Assembly: GCF_026723865.1 (NCBI RefSeq) | Contig: NZ_CP113529.1 | Coordinates: 5,952,001-6,016,000, forward strand | DNA: 64,000 nucleotides | DNA from: Mycobacterium sp. Aquia_216 | Lineage (GTDB): Bacteria; Actinomycetota; Actinomycetes; Mycobacteriales; Mycobacteriaceae | Reading direction: 5' to 3' | Shown: one piece after another, positions 20,120 through 28,857 of the stretch | Layout: each line of letters opens with the position of its first letter | How positions within the stretch are numbered: the first letter of the stretch is position 1 | Position numbers and translations under genes: made by a program | Notes under the pieces: model-generated | The model's input: only the letters and a program-made list of their open reading frames with translations | Database searches by the model: none | What the model was told of the DNA's origin: nothing

Positions 20120-20977
20120 GTGACCGTCTCCGACCCGGACGCGCACCAGCAAACCTCGGTGCAGACAGCCGTAACCGGCCCTCCGCACGCCCGGACCGCC
20201 GCCTTTTTCGACCTGGATAAGACGATCATCGCCAAGTCCAGCACCCTGGCGTTCAGCAAACCGTTCTTCGACCAGGGACTGCTCAACCGCCGGGCCGTGC
20301 TGAAGTCCAGCTACGCCCAATTCATCTTTCTGCTCTCTGGTGCCGATCATGACCAGATGGACCGGATGCGCACCCACTTGGCCAACATGTGCACCGGTTG
20401 GGACGTTGCTCAGATCAAGTCGATCGTCAACGAAACGCTGCACGACATCGTGACTCCGCTGGTGTTCGCCGAGGCCGCGGACCTCATCGCCGCGCACAAA
20501 TTGTGCGGCCGCGACGTCGTCGTGGTGTCGGCATCCGGCGAGGAAATCGTCGCGCCGATCGCCCGCGCACTCGGCGCCACCCATGCGATGGCGACCCGGA
20601 TGGTCGTCGAGGATGGCAAGTACACCGGTGAGGTCGCCTTCTACTGCTACGGCGAAGGCAAGGTCCAAGCGATCCGGGAGCTGGCCGCCCGCGAGGGCTA
20701 TCCGCTGGAACACTGCTACGCCTATTCGGACTCGATCACCGATCTGCCGATGCTCGAGTCCGTCGGACATCCCAGCGTGGTCAACCCCGACCGCGGGTTG
20801 CGCAAGGAAGCGACCGAACGCGGTTGGCCCGTTTTGAATTTCTCCCGGCCGATCTCGCTGCGGGACCGAATTCCGGCGCCGTCGGGAGCCGCGATCGCCA
20901 CCACTGCCGCGGTGAGCATCACCGCGCTGGCCGCCGGCGCGGTGACCTACTCGCTGCTGCGCCGCTTCGCGATCTAG
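20120..20977 (+). CDS. HAD-IB family hydrolase (Rv3661 homologue)
   Basis: 285 residues, like Rv3661 (287). The HAD nucleophile motif FFDLDKT has D31 and D33; VVSASGEE is motif II, and the acidic motif YSDSITDLPML is motif IV. These mark a SerB/CicA-like phosphatase. A C-terminal hydrophobic helix followed by LLRRF suggests a membrane tail. The substrate is unknown; related proteins dephosphorylate phosphoserine, lysophosphatidic acid or similar small phosphates. Start GTG 20120. It sits between two regulatory RNAs. Confidence 0.87.
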   Translation: MTVSDPDAHQQTSVQTAVTGPPHARTAAFFDLDKTIIAKSSTLAFSKPFFDQGLLNRRAVLKSSYAQFIFLLSGADHDQMDRMRTHLANMCTGWDVAQIKSIVNETLHDIVTPLVFAEAADLIAAHKLCGRDVVVVSASGEEIVAPIARALGATHAMATRMVVEDGKYTGEVAFYCYGEGKVQAIRELAAREGYPLEHCYAYSDSITDLPMLESVGHPSVVNPDRGLRKEATERGWPVLNFSRPISLRDRIPAPSGAAIATTAAVSITALAAGAVTYSLLRRFAI

Positions 20978-21084
20978 CCGATCTAGCCGCGGCGACAAGC
21001 GCTAGCAAACACGTCACGCGTCCCATTCGGTGGCGCTTTGCAACATTCGCAGAATTGGGCCTTGCTGTGCTAAGGGTCTAGGGG

Positions 21085-21392
21085 TACAAAGGAACCACGG
21101 AAGCCCGGTGAGGCCTAGGTCGATCCGGAAGAGAAGGTTCGATCTCCTGATCCGGGCGCCCAGCACGGTACTCGGCACCCACGCGGAGTCATAGCCGCGA
21201 TAATGGCAGAAGTGTTGCGGGCCTGCGTAATTGCGAAAAGCAGATAAGTATTAACAACTCCTTGGGTGGGGTTGTAGCTTGAAGCGTCGCAAGATCGCCG
21301 AGGCCACCCACGCAGCCCCACAGATGCACGCTTGGTAACCGAGTTTCGTGCTAGCGGGCGGCGCACCGAATATTTCGGAACGCCGCCCGCTC
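21085..21392 (+). ncRNA. Ms1 / MTS2823 RNA homologue (RNA polymerase-binding sRNA)
   Basis: In M. tuberculosis the very abundant RNA MTS2823 (ncRv13661, about 300 nt) lies after Rv3661 on the plus strand, before Rv3662c; its M. smegmatis homologue Ms1 binds core RNA polymerase. Here the same gap holds no reading frame, and a promoter-like TAAGGGTCTAGGGG stretch (about 21070-21083) is followed about 300 bases later by a perfect 11-bp terminator hairpin. Length and position both fit. Ends are approximate, and I judge identity by synteny and length, not by alignment. Confidence 0.72.
21353..21391 (+). terminator. Hairpin terminator of the Ms1-type RNA
   Basis: An 11-bp perfect stem (21353-21363 AGCGGGCGGCG with 21381-21391) is topped by a second inner 5-bp stem (21366-21370 CCGAA with 21374-21378). 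It lies 33 bases past the stop of the convergent gene at 21424, so it may serve both directions. No long T run follows on the plus strand. Confidence 0.7.
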
Positions 21393-21423
21393 TGCATGTC
21401 TGGACCGCTTTCGCGGGCGCCGC

Positions 21424-22185
21424 TCAGCTCTTGCCCGGCAACGACTCGGCGATCGACAGTGCCTCTTGCGCGCCGGCCTGCATCGCCCGGCAGCACAGCA
21501 CCAACCAGGCCCCGACGCCGGCGGGCGTGCCTTCGGCGAAACCGCTTGCGGCAGCACGATAGTCCCCGGGTTTGCGCATCCAGCTCACCTCGGGGACCCC
21601 CAGCCCGTGCGGATCCAGCCCGCTGGCGACGGTCACCAATCGAGACACCGCGCGCGCCACGACGCCATCCGCGCTGCCAAACGGCCTGAGCGTCAGCAGT
21701 TCTCCGTGCGCGACCGCGGCGACCACCGGCCCCGGCACCTGTGTGCGACCGGCCACCAACTCACCGAGCAGCTCGAGACGCGGCCCGATCTCGGGGTCGG
21801 CCCGCGGCCGGCCGAGTTGGTCGTCATCGACCTGGTCGGCCGCCGCGAGCATGTGCAGCCGGGCCAGCGCCTGCAACGGAGCGCGGCGCCAAATGCCGAC
21901 CAACGCGCCACCACCGCCCTCCAGCGCCTGGGCCACTCGCAGCGCTCCGCCGAACACCGGATCGCTGACGCCCGAGCTGTCCGCCAGGTCCTCGAACCGC
22001 ACCGGGCCGCCATCGAGCACCGACGAAGCGCGCGCCGCCCGCAACGCAGCCTCGGCGGCCGTTACCGGCCAGCCCCGCAGATTTGCCCGATGACGGTGCG
22101 CGCGGCCCAGCGCGTCGCGGGCCCGGTCACTGGCCTCGGCGACGCCGGGAAGCTCCATCAGCGGGGCCAGCGGGTCTGCCGTCAC
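21424..22185 (-). CDS. Fic-like fold protein with degenerate catalytic motif (Rv3662c homologue)
   Basis: 253 residues (Rv3662c has 256). Residues 160-178 read HGELLTLRPFGSADGVVAR, which lines up with the Fic motif HPFxxGNGR, but the catalytic His is replaced by Arg and the GNGR loop is lost. Near the N-terminus ASSVLDGG (53-60) resembles the helix of Fic proteins that carries the (S/T)xxxE(G/N) inhibitory sequence. AMP transfer is therefore unlikely, and a binding or scaffold role is possible. The Fic relation is my reading of the motif, not a search result. Confidence 0.65.
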   Translation of the reverse strand: MTADPLAPLMELPGVAEASDRARDALGRAHRHRANLRGWPVTAAEAALRAARASSVLDGGPVRFEDLADSSGVSDPVFGGALRVAQALEGGGGALVGIWRRAPLQALARLHMLAAADQVDDDQLGRPRADPEIGPRLELLGELVAGRTQVPGPVVAAVAHGELLTLRPFGSADGVVARAVSRLVTVASGLDPHGLGVPEVSWMRKPGDYRAAASGFAEGTPAGVGAWLVLCCRAMQAGAQEALSIAESLPGKS

Positions 22186-22196
22186 AGGTTGCCAAC

Positions 22197-23828
22197 CTAT
22201 CGGGGCGGTGTGAACGCACCGGGAATGGCCTCCAGCAATTGGCGCGTGTACTCGTGGCGGGGCCTGGTGAACAGCTGCTCGGTGGTGGCCTGCTCCACGA
22301 CCCGTCCGGCGCGCATCACCAGCACGTCGTCGGCGATCTGCCGGATGACCGCCAGGTCGTGGCTGATGAAAAGGTAGGCAAGACCCAATTCGGACTGCAG
22401 CGCGGCCAACAGGTCCAGAATCTGCGCCTGCACCAGCACGTCGAGCGCCGATACCGCCTCATCACACACCAGCACCTCGGGCCGCAGCGCCAACGCCCGT
22501 GCGATCGCGACCCGTTGCCGTTGACCGCCCGAGAGCTCGCGGGGCAACCTGCCGAGCACCGACGACGGCAAGGCCACCTGGTCGACGAGCTCGCGCACCG
22601 TTTTCTCGCGTTGCTTGCGGTCGCCGACCCGGTGGATGCGCAACGGTTCCTCGATCGCGCGGAACACCGAGTACATCGGATCCAGGCTGCTGTAGGGATT
22701 CTGGAACACCGGCTGCACGCGCCGCCGAAAGGCCATCATCGCGTCCCGCTGCAGCGCGTCGGAGATCTGAATACCATCGAAAACGACTGTGCCCGAGGTG
22801 GGTTGGAGCAGACCCAACGCCATCCGCGCCACCGTCGATTTCCCCGAACCCGACTCGCCGACAATGGCCAGAGTGCTGGCTCTGCGCAGCCGGAAGGACA
22901 CCGCGTCGACGGCGCGGAACTGAGCCCGCCGCCATGGTGCGCCCTGCGATTCCCGGTAGACCTTGGTCAGGCCCGAGGCGACGAGGATGTCTTCGGCGGC
23001 CGGTGCCGGCCGTACCCCCGCCGGACTCCGGACCGTCAACGACGGAGCCGCGGCCACCAAACGCCGGGTGTACTCGTGTTGCGGGTCCCGCAGGATCGAC
23101 TGTGCGGCACCGGATTCCACCACCATCCCACGGTTCACGACGACCACCCGCTCCGCCCGTTCGGCGGCCAGCGCCAGATCGTGAGTGATCAGCAGCAGCG
23201 CGGTGCCCAGTTCGTCGGTGAGGCGCTGCAAGTGGTCGAGCACCTGCCGTTGCACCGTGACGTCCAGAGCCGACGTCGGCTCATCGGCGATCAGCAGCTG
23301 CGGATGGCCCGCCAGCCCGATGGCGATCAGCGCACGTTGACACATGCCGCCGGACAACTGGTGCGGATACTTGCCTGCTTGCTTTTCCGGATCCGGCATA
23401 CCGGCCTGAGCGAGCAGCTCTACCGCCCGCCGACGCGCCTGACGACCATCGGTGTTGGCCCGCAATGCTTCTGAGATCTGAAAGCCGACCTTCCAAACAG
23501 GGTTGAGGTTGGTCATCGGGTCTTGGGGTACGTAGCCGATGCGACGGCCCCGGATCGAGCGGAGCAGCCGGGTGTCAGTCTCGCGATCGGCCGAGGCGAT
23601 GTCGAGACCGTCAAAAGTGATGCGGCCCGCCGTAATTCGTCCCCCGGGTGCGAGCAGACCAAGGACCGCGGCGGCCGTGGTGGATTTTCCCGATCCCGAT
23701 TCACCGACCACGGCGACGGTCTGCCCCCGCATAACGCTGAGATCTACCCCACACACTGCGGGGGCGTGGTCGCCGAATCTGACTTCCAGGCCCTCGACCG
23801 ACAGCAGCGGCGATTCCGCGAGGCTCAT
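22197..23828 (-). CDS. dppD: Dipeptide/haem ABC transporter ATP-binding protein DppD
   Basis: About 543 residues with two complete ABC domains in tandem. Each has a Walker A GESGSGKST, a signature (LSGGM in the first, LSGGQ in the second) and a Walker B (LLIADEPTSALD, VLVCDEAVSALD). It corresponds to DppD and DppF of E. coli joined in one chain. ATG 23828 gives the normal N-terminus MSLAESPLLSVEGLEV; the upstream in-frame extension is not conserved in kind. Last gene of dppABCD, 58 bases after dppC. Confidence 0.93.
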   Translation of the reverse strand: MSLAESPLLSVEGLEVRFGDHAPAVCGVDLSVMRGQTVAVVGESGSGKSTTAAAVLGLLAPGGRITAGRITFDGLDIASADRETDTRLLRSIRGRRIGYVPQDPMTNLNPVWKVGFQISEALRANTDGRQARRRAVELLAQAGMPDPEKQAGKYPHQLSGGMCQRALIAIGLAGHPQLLIADEPTSALDVTVQRQVLDHLQRLTDELGTALLLITHDLALAAERAERVVVVNRGMVVESGAAQSILRDPQHEYTRRLVAAAPSLTVRSPAGVRPAPAAEDILVASGLTKVYRESQGAPWRRAQFRAVDAVSFRLRRASTLAIVGESGSGKSTVARMALGLLQPTSGTVVFDGIQISDALQRDAMMAFRRRVQPVFQNPYSSLDPMYSVFRAIEEPLRIHRVGDRKQREKTVRELVDQVALPSSVLGRLPRELSGGQRQRVAIARALALRPEVLVCDEAVSALDVLVQAQILDLLAALQSELGLAYLFISHDLAVIRQIADDVLVMRAGRVVEQATTEQLFTRPRHEYTRQLLEAIPGAFTPPR

Positions 23829-23886
23829 GGGCACCGCTCTCTCCCGCAACCGGGAGGTGCCCCCACTGCATCGTCGCCGGTGCGGT

Positions 23887-24750
23887 TCATGCCCGCTGCG
23901 CCCGTGACGCCGGATCCAGAGCGTCACGCAAAGCGTCACCCATCATCATGAACGCCAGCACCGTAATCGCCAGTGCGCCGGCGGGATAGAACAAGATCGG
24001 TGAGCCGGCGCGTAGCCGTGTCTGTGCGAGGTTGATGTCACCGCCCCACGACACCACGGAAGTGGGCAGCCCGACGCCGAGGTAGGACAACGTGGCCTCG
24101 GTGACGATGAAGGCGCCGAGCGCAATGGTGGACATCGCGATGACCGGACCAACGGCGTTGGGCAAGGCGTGTCGCAGCAGCGTCTGAAACCTGCTCAACC
24201 CCAGCGCTTTAGCCGCGAGTACGTAGTCGCTGGCCCGGACCTCCAGCACCGCGCCACGAGCGATCCTGGCCACCTGCGGCCAGCCGAACAGCGCCAGGAT
24301 GGCGATCACCGTCCACACCGTGCGGTGGTGCAGGACCTGCATGAGCACGATCGCGGCCAGCAGCAACGGCAGGCCGAAGAACACGTCGGTGATCCGCGAG
24401 ACCACCGCGTCGGCCCAGCCCCCGTAGAAGCCGGCCAGCGCGCCGACCGCCCCGCCGACGACGAATACCAGCAGCGTGGCACCCAGCCCGACCGTCACCG
24501 AGGCCCGCGCCCCATAGACGGTGCGCGTGTAGATGTCGTGGCCCTGCAGGTCGGTGCCGAACCAGTGCGCCGTCGAGGGGCCGACCAGACTTTGGCTGGG
24601 GTCGGCGTAGCTCGGATCGGCGTGGGTGAACAGCGCCGGAAACAGCGCGACGAGAAGGATCAGCAGGATCAGCAGCGCGGCGACGACGAACTTCGGCCGG
24701 CGGTGCAGCCGGCGCCAGGCCTCGCCCCAGAAGCCGGAGTGCTCAGCCAT
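23887..24750 (-). CDS. dppC: Peptide ABC transporter permease DppC
   Basis: 287 residues with six membrane helices. The cytoplasmic loop (VARIARGAVLEVRASDYVLAAKALG) carries the EAA-type motif that contacts the ATPase. Near the N-terminus the DPSYADPSQSLVGPSTAHWFGTD region is typical of DppC/OppC. It overlaps dppB by eight bases, so the two permeases are translationally linked. Confidence 0.94.
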   Translation of the reverse strand: MAEHSGFWGEAWRRLHRRPKFVVAALLILLILLVALFPALFTHADPSYADPSQSLVGPSTAHWFGTDLQGHDIYTRTVYGARASVTVGLGATLLVFVVGGAVGALAGFYGGWADAVVSRITDVFFGLPLLLAAIVLMQVLHHRTVWTVIAILALFGWPQVARIARGAVLEVRASDYVLAAKALGLSRFQTLLRHALPNAVGPVIAMSTIALGAFIVTEATLSYLGVGLPTSVVSWGGDINLAQTRLRAGSPILFYPAGALAITVLAFMMMGDALRDALDPASRAQRA

Positions 24751-25669
24751 AGCGGATCCTCGGGTCCAGAGCCGCGTAGAGCAGGTCGACCAGCAGGTTG
24801 GTGATCAGATAGATCAGCACCAGCACGGTCACTATCGACACCACGGTCGGCGCCTCCTGCCGGGTGACGGCCTGATAGAGCACGCCACCGACGCCGTGGA
24901 TGTTGAAGATGCCTTCGGTCACGATGGCTCCGCCCATCAGCGCACCGAGATCGGCACCCAGGAACGTCACCACCGGGATCAGTGAGTTGCGCAGGATGTG
25001 CACGGTCACTACCCGGGGCCGCGACAACCCTTTCGCGGTGGCGGTGCGGACATAGTCGGCATGCGCATTAGCCGCGACCGCCGATCGGGTCAACCGCACC
25101 ACGTAGGCGAATGACACTGAGCCCAAAACTATTCCGGGCAACAGCAGGCGTGCGAACGTCGCCCGTTCGCCTACCGTGACCGGCGCGATGCCCAGCCGGA
25201 CCCCGAACACGAATTGGGCCAGAAAGCCCAGCACGAAGATCGGGATCGCGATGATGATCAGGCCGGTGATCAGCACGGTGGAATCGAATAGCCCGCCGGT
25301 GCGCAGGCCCGAGATCACACCGAACCCGACTCCCAGCACAGCTTCCACGACCAGCGCGATCAGCGCCAGCCGGATTGTGACCGGAAATGCATGTGCCAGA
25401 ACCGAACTGACCGGCAACCCGGAATAGGCACGACCGAGGTCGCCGTGCAGAACGCCGCCGATGTAGCGCAGATATTGCAGGAGGAAGGGATCATCGAGGT
25501 GATAGCGCGCACGCAGCTGTGCGGCCACGGCCGGAGTCAGCGGTCGGTCTCCGGCGATCGCGGCGAGCGGGTCGCCGGGCAGCAGGAAGACCATGCCGTA
25601 AATCAGCAATGTGGCGCCCAGGAAGACGGGCACCATGACGGCGATTCTGCGCGCGATGTACCACCCCAT
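24743..25669 (-). CDS. dppB: Peptide ABC transporter permease DppB
   Basis: 308 residues with six membrane helices and the classic N-terminus MGWYIARRIAVMVPVFLGAT followed by FLLPGDPLAA, as in DppB/OppB permeases. An EAA loop (RLTRSAVAANAHADYVRTATAKGLS) is present. It starts three bases after the dppA stop and forms the membrane channel with DppC. Confidence 0.94.
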   Translation of the reverse strand: MGWYIARRIAVMVPVFLGATLLIYGMVFLLPGDPLAAIAGDRPLTPAVAAQLRARYHLDDPFLLQYLRYIGGVLHGDLGRAYSGLPVSSVLAHAFPVTIRLALIALVVEAVLGVGFGVISGLRTGGLFDSTVLITGLIIIAIPIFVLGFLAQFVFGVRLGIAPVTVGERATFARLLLPGIVLGSVSFAYVVRLTRSAVAANAHADYVRTATAKGLSRPRVVTVHILRNSLIPVVTFLGADLGALMGGAIVTEGIFNIHGVGGVLYQAVTRQEAPTVVSIVTVLVLIYLITNLLVDLLYAALDPRIRYG

Positions 25670-25672
25670 GTC

Positions 25673-27295
25673 TTAGGCCTTGACGACATTCTCGTAGTCC
25701 GGCAGCCCGTTCCAGGTGGCCTTGACGTCATGGACCGCTGACGACCAGCCGATCACGGCGATGTAATACCACAACGGAACAGCGGGCATGTCGCGCAACA
25801 AGATTCGTTGCGCAACGTTGACGAGCACGTCGGCCCGCTGCAGGCTGGGTGCGGCCTCGGCGGCCGCCAGCCCGGCGTCGAACTCCCGGCTGGAGTACCC
25901 GACGTCATTGGATCCCGCACCGGTCGCGTACAGCGGGGCGAGGAACTCGATCATCGACGGGTAGTCGCCGATCCAGCCGGCGCGGAACGCGGTGTCGATG
26001 GTGCGGTTGGTGATCTGGGTGCGGAAGCCAGCGAAGGTGGGGTGCGGTGCGCCGACGGCGTCGATGCCCAGCACGTTCTTGATGCTGTTGGCCACCGCGT
26101 CCACCCACTCCTGATGCCCGCTGTCGGCGTTGTACGCGATGGCGTACCGCCCGCTCCACGGTGAGATCGCGTTGGCCTGCCCCCAGAGTTGCCGTGCCCG
26201 TTCGGGGTTGAAGTCCAACGCGTCGTTGCCCGGGATGTTCGGGTCGAATCCCGGAAGGGATCGGGCGGTGAAATCGCGCGCCGGGCTGCGGGTGCCGTTG
26301 AAGATCTGCTGACAGATCTGCGGGCGATTGATGGCCGCCGACAGCGCCAACCGCCGCAGCCGGCCTTCTTCACCCCCGAAATGCGGCAACCGCAGTGGCG
26401 TGTCGAGCGATTGGCTGACCGCGACGGGCCCACTGGCGGCGTTGCCGCCCAGGTCGCGCTTATAAATCGTCAGTGCGCTGGACGGAATCGTGTCCAGGAC
26501 ATCGAGATTGCCGGACAGTAGATCGGCGTAAGCGGTATCCAGGTTGCCGTAGAACTCGAACCTCAGGCCCTTGTTGTGGGGTTTTCGGTTGCCGTGGTAA
26601 TCGGGGTTCGGTTTCAAGTCGACCTTCACGTTGTGCTCCCAGGCCGGGCCGTCTGGGCTGTCGGCAAGCTGGTAGGGCCCGTTGCCGATCGGATTGCGGC
26701 CGAATGCCGACATGTCGCGAAATGCCTTGTCCGGCAAGGGGTAGAACGCGTTGTGGCCGAGCCGCAAGGTGAAATCGACCGTCGGCACCCGCAGGCGAAC
26801 GGTGAATTCCAGATCGTTGACGACCTGCAACCCGGACATCGTGGTCGGCTTGCCTTCGCCCGGCGCACCGGCGACGTCGTCGAATCCGAGGATCGGGCTG
26901 AAAAAGTCCTGCTGCAGTTGGGCGTTGGCGCTCAACGCTCCGTAGTTCCACGCGTCGACGAATGAGTGGGCTGTCACCGGCGAGCCGTCGGTGAACTTCC
27001 AGCCCGGTTTGAGGATGATCCGGTAGTTGACGTTGTCGGTGGTCTCGATCGACTGTGCCACCTCCGGCGATGGTTTGCCGTCGGCATCGTAGGACACCAA
27101 GCCGGCGAAGAGCCGATCCAGGATCCGCCCCCCGAGGCTGTCGTTGGTGCCGGTCGGGATCAGTGGGTTGGGCGGTTCGCCCCCGTTCACCACCACCAGT
27201 TCAGGACTCAGCACGCCCCCTCCGCAGCCGGACAGCGACGCGACCGTCAACGCGATGACGGCAGCGACAGCCGGCCAGGCCCGCATCCAACGCAT
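25673..27295 (-). CDS. dppA: Periplasmic peptide/haem-binding lipoprotein DppA
   Basis: About 540 residues, like M. tuberculosis DppA (541). The signal peptide ends in the lipobox LSGC, so the protein is lipid-anchored outside the membrane. The mature part is a family 5 solute-binding protein with the usual elements (GRILDRLFAGLVSYD, WKFTDGSPVTAHSFVDAWNY). ATG 27295 is preferred over an upstream in-frame codon. In M. tuberculosis the DppABCD system imports dipeptides and has been shown to be needed for haem uptake. Confidence 0.93.
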   Translation of the reverse strand: MRWMRAWPAVAAVIALTVASLSGCGGGVLSPELVVVNGGEPPNPLIPTGTNDSLGGRILDRLFAGLVSYDADGKPSPEVAQSIETTDNVNYRIILKPGWKFTDGSPVTAHSFVDAWNYGALSANAQLQQDFFSPILGFDDVAGAPGEGKPTTMSGLQVVNDLEFTVRLRVPTVDFTLRLGHNAFYPLPDKAFRDMSAFGRNPIGNGPYQLADSPDGPAWEHNVKVDLKPNPDYHGNRKPHNKGLRFEFYGNLDTAYADLLSGNLDVLDTIPSSALTIYKRDLGGNAASGPVAVSQSLDTPLRLPHFGGEEGRLRRLALSAAINRPQICQQIFNGTRSPARDFTARSLPGFDPNIPGNDALDFNPERARQLWGQANAISPWSGRYAIAYNADSGHQEWVDAVANSIKNVLGIDAVGAPHPTFAGFRTQITNRTIDTAFRAGWIGDYPSMIEFLAPLYATGAGSNDVGYSSREFDAGLAAAEAAPSLQRADVLVNVAQRILLRDMPAVPLWYYIAVIGWSSAVHDVKATWNGLPDYENVVKA

Positions 27296-27394
27296 GACAG
27301 CGACCCTAGGGCCTGCGGCGGCGTCGACCGTGGAAGGACTGGCTGTGCAGCGCCGGTGAAGTGCGGCAGCCACCCGACAACCTAGGATTTGGCC

Positions 27395-28183
27395 ATGGGG
27401 GTCACGGTTCTCGCTGCGGGCGGCGCCGCCTACGTGGCGGGCGAGTTGGCCTTCGCGCTGGGCGTTCCCCTGATCGGATTGACTTGTCTGCTGATCGGCC
27501 TACGGGAGCGCTCCCGCAGCCGTAAGCGACCGCGTCCCGGCTATCCGTATCCGCCGGGGCCGCCGCCGGGATATCTGGGCCCCTATCCCGGACATCCCTA
27601 TGCCGGTTATCCGCCCCGTGCCGCGCCGCCGCCGCGCGCGAGCGGGTCGTCCACGACCTTGATCGCGATCGGCGCGGTTGTCCTGGTGTTGGGACTCGTC
27701 GGAGACTTCGCCAGCGCCGCGTCGGGGCTGGCCAAGAAATCCGGCACCCGCACCGAACCGCAAGCGGAGCCGCAAATGGGCCAATGCTTCACCGAATTCG
27801 ATCTGCGGTTGGAGTTTCACAACCGATCACCCACCGACTGCGCCGACCCGAACGCGACGTACCAACTCGTCGCCCGGGGCGGACCGACAGCGACATGTCC
27901 CGACGGCCGGCGGGAAGACTCGGTCTATGAGGTATTCAGCAACGAGTCCTCCACACTCTGCTTTGCCGCCAACCTGAAACAGGGGCAGTGCTACATGAAG
28001 ATGGATGACGGCAAGTCAAAGAAGCTGACGCCGGCCGATTGTGACGACCGACGATTCGCGCAAGTCAAAGTCGTCCAGCGCATCGACGGCAGCACCGACA
28101 AGACGCAATGCCCCGCGGACGCCAAAGGGGTCAGCTATCCCGTTCCACCGCGCGTTTACTGCGTGGTGGCTGCCGGGCCGTAG
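27395..28183 (+). CDS. Membrane protein with LppU-like extracytoplasmic domain
   Basis: About 262 residues. A hydrophobic stretch at the N-terminus, a Pro/Gly/Tyr-rich segment (YPYPPGPPPGYLGPYPGHP...) and a second membrane helix (TLIAIGAVVLVLGLVGDF) precede a C-terminal domain with six or more cysteines (GQCFTEFDLR, TDCADPNATYQLV, TATCPDG, LCFAANLKQGQCYMK, ADCDDRRFAQVKVV). This spacing resembles the LppU family of mycobacterial lipoproteins. ATG 27395 is preferred over TTG 27389. Function is unknown. I do not remember this gene between dppA and acs in M. tuberculosis. Confidence 0.65.
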   Translation: MGVTVLAAGGAAYVAGELAFALGVPLIGLTCLLIGLRERSRSRKRPRPGYPYPPGPPPGYLGPYPGHPYAGYPPRAAPPPRASGSSTTLIAIGAVVLVLGLVGDFASAASGLAKKSGTRTEPQAEPQMGQCFTEFDLRLEFHNRSPTDCADPNATYQLVARGGPTATCPDGRREDSVYEVFSNESSTLCFAANLKQGQCYMKMDDGKSKKLTPADCDDRRFAQVKVVQRIDGSTDKTQCPADAKGVSYPVPPRVYCVVAAGP

Positions 28184-28186
28184 GCG

Positions 28187-28729
28187 TTACTCCAAGACAG
28201 TCACGGGATGTACCTGCAACTCGCAGGCGTCGATGGTGGCCGGCACGGTGAGCACGATGACCGTGTCAGGCGGGTTGACCCGCAGCGCGGTGTAACTGGG
28301 GCACGGGTTGCCCTTGCCGTCGACCGCCATGCCTTCCACGATGGCCTGTCCCTGCCCGGCCAATGACAAGGTGACCGTCGGCGGATCATCGACATCGCTC
28401 GGTAAGCCGCCCATGTAACCGCGCAGCGTGGGCTTGGCATGCAGGTCCGGCCCGCCGGTGCCCGTCTCGACCGACGGGTAGCCGGTGAGCGTGCACGGCT
28501 CTCCACCGCCGGCGAGGCTGAACGTCAGGGTCAGCGCGCGGTGGCCCACTGCGCCCTGCGTCGGGGAGGCAGTCACGGCGACCTGTTCGGACCTGCAGGG
28601 CAGCGCCTGCTCGCCCGCCGGAACCGCCCACGCGTGGGGCGCCAGTACAGCGGCCATCGCGGAATTCGTTGCGGCCGCGGCAAAGCTGAGAAGTAGACGG
28701 CGGACGCACTGCCCGCGAGCTTCCGGCAC
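28187..28729 (-). CDS. Secreted DUF4232-type protein
   Basis: 180 residues with an N-terminal export signal (basic RRLLLSF then an Ala-rich helix ending PHAWA). The mature beta-rich domain carries the pattern PCRSEQVAVTASPTQGAVGHRALTLTFSLAGGGEPCTLTGYP, the hallmark of DUF4232 exported proteins of actinobacteria, with conserved cysteines. Function is unknown. It is convergent with the LppU-like gene, with a three-base gap. Start GTG 28729 is tentative. Confidence 0.7.
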   Translation of the reverse strand: MPEARGQCVRRLLLSFAAAATNSAMAAVLAPHAWAVPAGEQALPCRSEQVAVTASPTQGAVGHRALTLTFSLAGGGEPCTLTGYPSVETGTGGPDLHAKPTLRGYMGGLPSDVDDPPTVTLSLAGQGQAIVEGMAVDGKGNPCPSYTALRVNPPDTVIVLTVPATIDACELQVHPVTVLE

Positions 28730-28857
28730 AACGGTGATTATGCGGCATGACGACCCGGTTTACCCCCGGATTGAAGCGCACGCGTTCAACTGGCGGGTCT
28801 AGGCTCACAAACGGTTGACGAGCTCGAACCCCGGCCCTCGACATAGGAGAGAAGCCA

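Larger units (their letters stand above)
20978..21423. other. 446-base intergenic region holding an Ms1-type RNA
   Basis: No protein gene is supported. The region lies between the HAD phosphatase and a convergent minus-strand gene, ends in a strong hairpin (21353-21391), and holds the RNA described in the next entry. Confidence 0.7.

Noticed and set aside
21085-21180. Riboswitch-like sequence (GGAACCACGGAAGCCCGGTGAGGCC)
   Set aside because: It does not match the conserved cores of cobalamin, c-di-AMP, M-box or SAM-IV riboswitches that I know, and no gene follows on that strand. The Ms1-type RNA explains the region better.
22197-23828. Possible gene duplication inside dppD because Walker A is repeated exactly
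   Set aside because: Two ABC domains in one chain are normal for mycobacterial DppD; the repeat reflects family conservation.
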